From: Dyella silvae
GTDB lineage: Bacteria > Pseudomonadota > Gammaproteobacteria > Xanthomonadales > Rhodanobacteraceae
NCBI RefSeq assembly: GCF_026421305.1
Contig: NZ_JAPJBQ010000001.1
Span: forward strand, 372,001-436,000
Direction: 5' to 3'
Length of the DNA: 64,000 nucleotides
This document shows, piece after piece, positions 59,478-64,000 of this stretch; within the stretch, counting starts at the first letter, position 1; every line of letters starts with the position of its first letter. The notes under the pieces were generated by a model. The model worked only from the letters and a program-made list of their open reading frames with translations. It had not been told where the DNA came from and did no database searches. A program made the position numbers and the translations under genes.

Positions 59478-60686
59478 TCAGAGCGCTTCGAACACGCCCG
59501 CCGCACCCATGCCGGTGCCGATGCACATGGTCACCATGCCGTACTTCTGCTTGCGGCGGCGCATGCCGTGGATCAGCGTGGCGGCGCGGATGGCACCGGT
59601 TGCACCCAGCGGATGGCCCAACGCGATGGCACCGCCCAGCGGGTTCACCTTGGCCGGGTCGAGGCCGAGATCGCCGATCACCGCCAGCGCCTGTGCGGCA
59701 AAGGCTTCGTTGAGCTCGATCCAGTCCAGCTGATCCTTGGTGAGGCCAGTCTGCTTGAGTGCCTTCGGAATCGCTTCCTTCGGGCCGATGCCCATGATCT
59801 CCGGCTTCACGCCAGCGACGGAGTAACCCACGAAACGCGCGATCGGGGTCAGGTTGAATTCCTTGATCGCCTTTTCGCTGGCCAGCAGCAGCGCGCCAGC
59901 GCCGTCGGACATCTGCGAGGAGTTGCCAGCCGTTACCGAGCCGCCGAACTTATCGTTGCGGAACACGGTGCGCAGTTTGGACAGCACTTCCAACGTGGTG
60001 CCAGCGCGCGGGCCTTCGTCGGTATCGATAAGGCGGCTGTCCGTCTTGATGCCGCGCGTGGCGAGATCGGGATAGTGGTCGTCGAGCTTGAACGGGGTGA
60101 TTTCTTCCTTGAACTCACCGGCAGCGATGGCGGCCAGTGCGCGGCGATGACTCTCTACTGCGAAGGCGTCCTGCTGTTCGCGGGTGACCTTCCACTGCTC
60201 AGCCACCTTTTCGGCGGTGATGCCCATGCCGTAGGCGATGGCAACATCTTCCTTGTTGGCGAAGATGGCCGGATTCATCGCAATTTTGTGGCCCATCATC
60301 GGCACCATGCTCATGCTCTCGGTACCGGCCGCGATCATGAGATCGGCCACGCCGAGCTGGATGCGGTCAGCGGCCATGGCAATGGCCTGCACGCCCGACG
60401 AGCAGAAGCGGTTGATGGTGACGCCCGGCACCGTATACGGCAGGCCGGCGAGCAGCGCGCCGATACGCGCAACGTTCATGCCTTGCTCGGCTTCCGGCAT
60501 GGCGCAGCCGACGATGACGTCTTCGATGCGATGCGGATCGATGCCCGGCGCCTGTGCCATCACGGCGCGGATCACGTGGGCGAGCATGTCGTCCGGACGG
60601 GTGTTGCGGAACACGCCGCGCGGCGCTTTGCCGACCGGCGTGCGGGTCGCGGCGACGATGTATGCGTCTTGCACTTGCTTGGTCAT
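59478..60686 (-). CDS. Acetyl-CoA C-acyltransferase (thiolase)
   Basis: Last step of beta-oxidation: cleaves 3-ketoacyl-CoA with CoA. 402 residues. Catalytic residues are Cys95 (NRFCSSGVQAIA), His358 (GGAIALGHPLGATG) and Cys388 (CIGTGMGAAG). It works with the bifunctional enzyme encoded upstream on the same strand, 142 nt away with a repeat between. A FadA/FadI-type degradative enzyme is more likely than a biosynthetic PhaA because of this partner. Confidence 0.94.
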   Translation of the reverse strand: MTKQVQDAYIVAATRTPVGKAPRGVFRNTRPDDMLAHVIRAVMAQAPGIDPHRIEDVIVGCAMPEAEQGMNVARIGALLAGLPYTVPGVTINRFCSSGVQAIAMAADRIQLGVADLMIAAGTESMSMVPMMGHKIAMNPAIFANKEDVAIAYGMGITAEKVAEQWKVTREQQDAFAVESHRRALAAIAAGEFKEEITPFKLDDHYPDLATRGIKTDSRLIDTDEGPRAGTTLEVLSKLRTVFRNDKFGGSVTAGNSSQMSDGAGALLLASEKAIKEFNLTPIARFVGYSVAGVKPEIMGIGPKEAIPKALKQTGLTKDQLDWIELNEAFAAQALAVIGDLGLDPAKVNPLGGAIALGHPLGATGAIRAATLIHGMRRRKQKYGMVTMCIGTGMGAAGVFEAL

Positions 60687-60740
60687 GGTTTTGCTCCGTT
60701 ACATCGCGCTCATTAGCGGCGATGCACTTAGGTTTTTGAT

Positions 60741-60823
60741 CGTCATCCCGGCGAAGGCCGGGATCCAGTGTCGTTGGCGCTAATGCGAAGTCGCTGGGTC
60801 CCTGCTTGCGCAGGGACGACGAG
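60741..60823. repeat. REP-type repeats between fad genes
   Basis: CGTCATCCCGGCGAAGGCCG and onward (60741-60770) is a copy of the main repeat family. A degenerate partner in reverse orientation (GGTCCCTGC-TTGC-GCAGGGAC) is at 60797-60818. The hairpins lie between the bifunctional gene and the thiolase and may reduce read-through or protect the upstream message. Confidence 0.75.
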
Positions 60824-60828
60824 CCTCA

Positions 60829-63213
60829 TCAGTTACGCAGTGGCTTACCCGTAGTCATGGTGTGCGCGATGCGGGCCTGTGTCTTCTCGGTCTTGGCCAG
60901 CTCCACGAAGTGCTTGCGCTCGAGCTGGAGCAACCATTCCTCGTCGACCAGCGAACCGCGCTCGATCTTGCCGCCGCACAGCGTGTCCGCGATGCGCGTG
61001 GCGATGGCCACGTCATGCGGCGAGGCAAAGTAGCCTTCCGCAAGATTGGCGAGCGAGGCCTGGAAGGTGGCGGTACCCACATCGCCAGCGACCGGGATGT
61101 TGCGGTTCATCATCGGCGGACGCCAGCCGCTTTCGGCCAGCGACAGCGCGACCTTCTTGGCGACGTACAGCAGCTCATAGGCGTTGAACACGACGATGTC
61201 GCTGTCGCGCAGCAGGCCCAGCTGCTTGGCTTCCATCGCGCTGCCGGAGACCTTGGCCATGGCGACCGTCTCGAACACCTTCTTCAGTGCTTCAAACGGA
61301 TCTTCCGGATTGGCAGTGGCGGCGCGGATGGCCAGTTCATGCAGTCCGCCGCCGGCCGGCAGCAGACCCACGCCCGCTTCTACGAGGCCGATGTAGCTTT
61401 CCAGCGCGGCGACGGTGCGTGCCGAATGCATCTGGAACTCGCAGCCGCCGCCCAGCGCGAGACCGCGCACGGCAGAAACCACCGGCACCAGCGAGTGCTT
61501 GATGCGCATGCTGGTGGCCTGGAAGTTGGCGACCATCTTCTCGAAGTCGTCGAACTTGCCAGCCTGCAGCAGACCCAGCGCACCCTTCAGATCCGCGCCG
61601 GCCGAGAACGGCTCACCGGTCTGCCAGATCACCACGGCCTTGAGCTGCTGCTCGGCGACGTCGATCGCCTGCTGCACGCCGTCGAGCACATAGTCGTTGA
61701 CCGTGTTCATCTTGGTCTTGAACGAGATGATGCCCACGCCGTCGTCGCCCAGCGTCCACAGGCGCACGCCGTCGTTCTCCCACACCGTGGTGCCCTGGTC
61801 GAACTTCTCGCCGAGGATCGGATCGGGGAACAGCTGGCGCTGGTAGACCGGGTGCTGCGAACGCGGCTTGTCGGTGTTGGCGCTGGCCGAGTAGGAGCCG
61901 CTCTTGCCGTGCACGCCGGTACGGCCGTCGGTGACCCATGCGGGCAGCGGGGCGTTGCTCATGGCCTTGCCGGCGGCGATGTCTTCAGCGATCCAGCCAG
62001 CCACCTGCTGCCAGCCGGCGGCCTGCCAGGTCTCGAACGGGCCGAGCTTCCAGCCGTAGCCCCAGCGGATGGCGAAGTCGACATCGCGCGCGGTGTCGGC
62101 GATGTCGGCCAGGTGATAAGCGGTGTAGTGGAACAGGTCGCGGAAGGTCGCCCACAGGAACTGCGCCTGCGGATCGCTGGACGCGCGCAGCTTGCCGAAC
62201 TTCTCGGCCGGGTCCTTGATGGCGAGGATGGCGGACACCTCGTCCGAAGCCTTCTGCTCGGACGCACGATAGTCCTGCTTGGCCACGTCGATCACGACGA
62301 TGTCCTTGCCGGCCTTGCGATAGAATCCGGCGCCGGTCTTCTGGCCCAGTGCGCCCTTCTCGATCAGGGCGGAGAGCCATACCGGCGCCTTGAAGTACTG
62401 GTGCCACGGATCGTCGGCCAGCGTGTCGGCCATGGTCTTGATCACGTGCGCCATGGTGTCCAGGCCGACCACGTCAGCGGTACGGTAGGTGGCGCTCTTC
62501 GGGCGGCCCACGGCCGGGCCGGTCAGCGCGTCGACTACGTCGAAGCCCAGACCGAACTGCTGCGTGTGATGCATGGTGGCCAGCATCGAAAACACGCCGA
62601 TGCGGTTGCCGATGAAGTTTGGCGTGTCCTTGGCGATGACCACGCCCTTGCCCAGCGCGGTGGTGAGGAACGCCTCAAGGCCTTCCAGCACGTTCTTGTC
62701 GGTGAGCTTGGTCGGGATCAGCTCGACCAGGTGCATGTAGCGCGGCGGGTTGAAGAAGTGCACGCCGCTGAAACGGTGGCGCATCTCTTCCGGCAGTGCT
62801 TCGGCCAGGCCGTTGATCGACAGGCCCGAGGTGTTGGACGCGATCACGGCGGTCGGCGACAGGTGCGAAGCGATCTTCTTGTAGAGATCCAGCTTCCAGT
62901 CCATCCGTTCGGCGATCGCTTCGATCACCAGGTCGACGTCCTTCAGGTGTTGCAGATCTTCGTCGTAGTTGGCCGGGATGATCGTGGCGGCGACCGTCTT
63001 GTCGGCCAGCGGGGCAGGCGACAGCTTCTGCAGGTTGGCGATGGCCTTCAGCGCGATGCCGCTCTTGGGACCTTCCTTGGCGGCCAGGTCGAACAGCACG
63101 GTTTCGACGCCGGCATTGCTCAGGTGCGCAGCGATCTGCGCGCCCATGACGCCGGCGCCGAGTACCGCGGCCTTGCGGATACGTAGCGCTTTGGGGGTGG
63201 ATGGAGCGGTCAT
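60829..63213 (-). CDS. 3-hydroxyacyl-CoA dehydrogenase/enoyl-CoA hydratase, FadN type
   Basis: 794-residue bifunctional beta-oxidation enzyme. The NAD-binding dehydrogenase is N-terminal (AVLGAGVMGAQIAAHLSNAG, residues about 16-35; VHFFNPP; ANTSGL region). A crotonase/hydratase domain is C-terminal (about 480-720, with EPFSAGADLKG and GLALGGGCEFQMHS). This order is the reverse of E. coli FadB and matches B. subtilis FadN-like proteins. It feeds the thiolase encoded next. The TetR gene starts the operon 80 nt upstream. Confidence 0.93.
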   Translation of the reverse strand: MTAPSTPKALRIRKAAVLGAGVMGAQIAAHLSNAGVETVLFDLAAKEGPKSGIALKAIANLQKLSPAPLADKTVAATIIPANYDEDLQHLKDVDLVIEAIAERMDWKLDLYKKIASHLSPTAVIASNTSGLSINGLAEALPEEMRHRFSGVHFFNPPRYMHLVELIPTKLTDKNVLEGLEAFLTTALGKGVVIAKDTPNFIGNRIGVFSMLATMHHTQQFGLGFDVVDALTGPAVGRPKSATYRTADVVGLDTMAHVIKTMADTLADDPWHQYFKAPVWLSALIEKGALGQKTGAGFYRKAGKDIVVIDVAKQDYRASEQKASDEVSAILAIKDPAEKFGKLRASSDPQAQFLWATFRDLFHYTAYHLADIADTARDVDFAIRWGYGWKLGPFETWQAAGWQQVAGWIAEDIAAGKAMSNAPLPAWVTDGRTGVHGKSGSYSASANTDKPRSQHPVYQRQLFPDPILGEKFDQGTTVWENDGVRLWTLGDDGVGIISFKTKMNTVNDYVLDGVQQAIDVAEQQLKAVVIWQTGEPFSAGADLKGALGLLQAGKFDDFEKMVANFQATSMRIKHSLVPVVSAVRGLALGGGCEFQMHSARTVAALESYIGLVEAGVGLLPAGGGLHELAIRAATANPEDPFEALKKVFETVAMAKVSGSAMEAKQLGLLRDSDIVVFNAYELLYVAKKVALSLAESGWRPPMMNRNIPVAGDVGTATFQASLANLAEGYFASPHDVAIATRIADTLCGGKIERGSLVDEEWLLQLERKHFVELAKTEKTQARIAHTMTTGKPLRN

Positions 63214-63255
63214 TGGCTTCTCCGTAGTGCGAAACGCTTGTGTTAGTGAGACGGG

Positions 63256-63271
63256 CGGCCGTCGCCGGCCG
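63256..63271 (-). other. Short hairpin between regulator and fad genes
   Basis: CGGCCG-TCGC-CGGCCG lies in the 80-nt gap between the TetR gene and the bifunctional fad gene. It may attenuate read-through. There is no T-run. Confidence 0.35.
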
Positions 63272-63293
63272 AAGAAAAGTCGGTAAAGCGGAA

Positions 63294-63917
63294 TCAGGGG
63301 GACTTGAGGCCTGCCGCGGCAAAGCGGATCAGGTGCTCGGCGGTCTGCTCGCGGTGGCGATGTTCAGGGACGTCGCTCTTGCGCTGGATCATGCCGAAGC
63401 CCGACATGGCGTGGGTCAGGGCGCCGGTCACAAGGTCGACGCGCCAGTACAGCTCCTCCTTGCTCAGGCGGGGCAGCAGGCGCCCGAATTCGGCGGTGAA
63501 CTGGCGCATCACGTGGCCATAGTTTTCCGACAGGAACTTGCGAAGGGTGTCGTCGTGCTCGGCGAAGGCGCGGGCCAGCACACGCATGAACAGCGAACCG
63601 TTGCCATCGTGGGAAAGCTCCAGTGCAGGCACGATGAAGGCGCCCAGCACGTCCTCGATGGTGGTGTCCGGGTCGCCGGCAATCTTCTGCAGCGCGGCCA
63701 GTCGGCGGCCGTTCAACTGGTCCAGACGGCGGCGGAAAACCTCTTCGATCAGGCGATCCTTGGAGCCGAAGTGGTAGTTCACGGCGGCCAGATTGACCCC
63801 GGCGGCGGCGGTGAGCTGGCGCAGGGAGGCGCCTTCAAAGCCGTGGCGGGCGAACAGTTCCTCGGCGGCGCCGAGAATGCGTTCTTTGGTCGGCATGGTC
63901 GAACTGGTGACGGTCAT
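63294..63917 (-). CDS. TetR-family regulator, PsrA-like
   Basis: 207 residues. The N-terminal helix-turn-helix (EELFARHGFEGASLRQLTAA and AGVNLAAVNYHFGSKDRLIE) is close to Pseudomonas PsrA. The C-terminal ligand-binding domain should sense long-chain fatty acids or acyl-CoA. Start ATG 63917 is chosen because the predicted promoter and operators lie just upstream; an earlier ATG at 63995 would be inside the operator. Two operators overlap the -35 and -10, so autorepression is likely, together with control of the downstream beta-oxidation genes. Confidence 0.85.
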   Translation of the reverse strand: MTVTSSTMPTKERILGAAEELFARHGFEGASLRQLTAAAGVNLAAVNYHFGSKDRLIEEVFRRRLDQLNGRRLAALQKIAGDPDTTIEDVLGAFIVPALELSHDGNGSLFMRVLARAFAEHDDTLRKFLSENYGHVMRQFTAEFGRLLPRLSKEELYWRVDLVTGALTHAMSGFGMIQRKSDVPEHRHREQTAEHLIRFAAAGLKSP

Positions 63918-63937
63918 GTTTCGCGGCCCCGGCGAAA

Positions 63938-63953
63938 TCAAACGATCGTTTGA
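63938..63953. promoter_or_regulatory. TetR operator 1
   Basis: TCAAACGATCGTTTGA, a perfect 16-bp palindrome of the CAAAC-N-GTTTG class used by PsrA. It overlaps the edge of the -10 element of the tetR promoter. Confidence 0.82.
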
Positions 63954-63982
63954 GGATACGCGGGTCGATTTACGCCCGTCAA
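63953..63982 (-). promoter_or_regulatory. Promoter of the tetR-fad operon
   Basis: On the minus strand TTGACG (63982-63977), an 18-nt spacer and TATCCT (63958-63953). The -35 falls in operator 2 and the -10 touches operator 1. Confidence 0.62.
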
Positions 63983-63994
63983 ACGGTCGTTTCA
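63979..63994. promoter_or_regulatory. TetR operator 2
   Basis: TCAAACGGTCGTTTCA, a near-perfect palindrome of the same class. Its centre is 41 bp, about four helical turns, from operator 1, so both lie on one face of the DNA. It may also serve a divergent gene outside the window. Confidence 0.78.
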
Positions 63995-64000
63995 ACCGGC

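Overview
The window is chromosomal DNA from a GC-rich gammaproteobacterium. Gene content and order point to the Xanthomonadales, most likely Rhodanobacteraceae (Dyella/Luteibacter/Frateuria type): smc-zipA, prfB with its classical +1 frameshift, clpS-clpA facing infA, uvrC-pgsA-tRNA-Gly, serC-pheA-aroA, FabV as an enoyl reductase, and intergenic REP/BIME-type repeats. This placement is inference from sequence features; no database was searched.

Layout. 0-10.6 kb is housekeeping: asnB, prfB, a small 11-mer-repeat envelope protein, lysS, YciI and BolA family genes, smc, zipA. 10.7-31.9 kb is mostly accessory and lies between zipA and ligA, which are neighbours in Pseudomonas. It holds a phospholipase D-type lipoprotein and a sigma/anti-sigma/TonB-receptor set followed by a secreted CehA/McbA-type PHP metallohydrolase. 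Two unknown small genes come next, then a Fur-box-controlled PepSY operon, two outer-membrane barrels, fabV, a photolyase, a CPA2 antiporter, a 285-bp IS5-like MITE with elaborate inverted repeats, an MFS exporter, rnk and a PAP2 phosphatase. 32.0-43.6 kb returns to core genes: ligA-epmA-yaeR, aqpZ, an MFS symporter, nudJ-mnmA-hflD, clpS-clpA, infA. 43.7-52.9 kb holds a PHA-system protein, an FHA membrane protein, serC-pheA-aroA-kdsB, a low-molecular-weight phosphatase, uvrC, pgsA and tRNA-Gly with promoter and terminator. 53-58.6 kb has cycA, a 2OG-Fe(II) oxygenase with a 12-G run just upstream, an SDR/AraC pair, and DUF2058 and DUF202 proteins. 58.6-64 kb is a third SDR and a beta-oxidation block (PsrA-like TetR regulator, FadN-type bifunctional enzyme, thiolase) with two TetR operators overlapping the regulator promoter.

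How the genes fit together. The ECF/FecR/TonB receptor genes form a cell-surface signalling unit. Because the gene after the receptor is a secreted hydrolase and no Fur box was found near it, its ligand may be an ester or other organic molecule rather than an iron chelate. Iron does appear to control the divergent PepSY operon: a perfect 17-bp Fur palindrome covers its -10 element. The fatty-acid block looks autoregulated.

The most unusual items are the 285-bp MITE, whose two internal hairpins have mutually complementary loops, the receptor-hydrolase operon, the 11-residue-repeat protein between prfB and lysS, and the poly-G tract at 55.18 kb.
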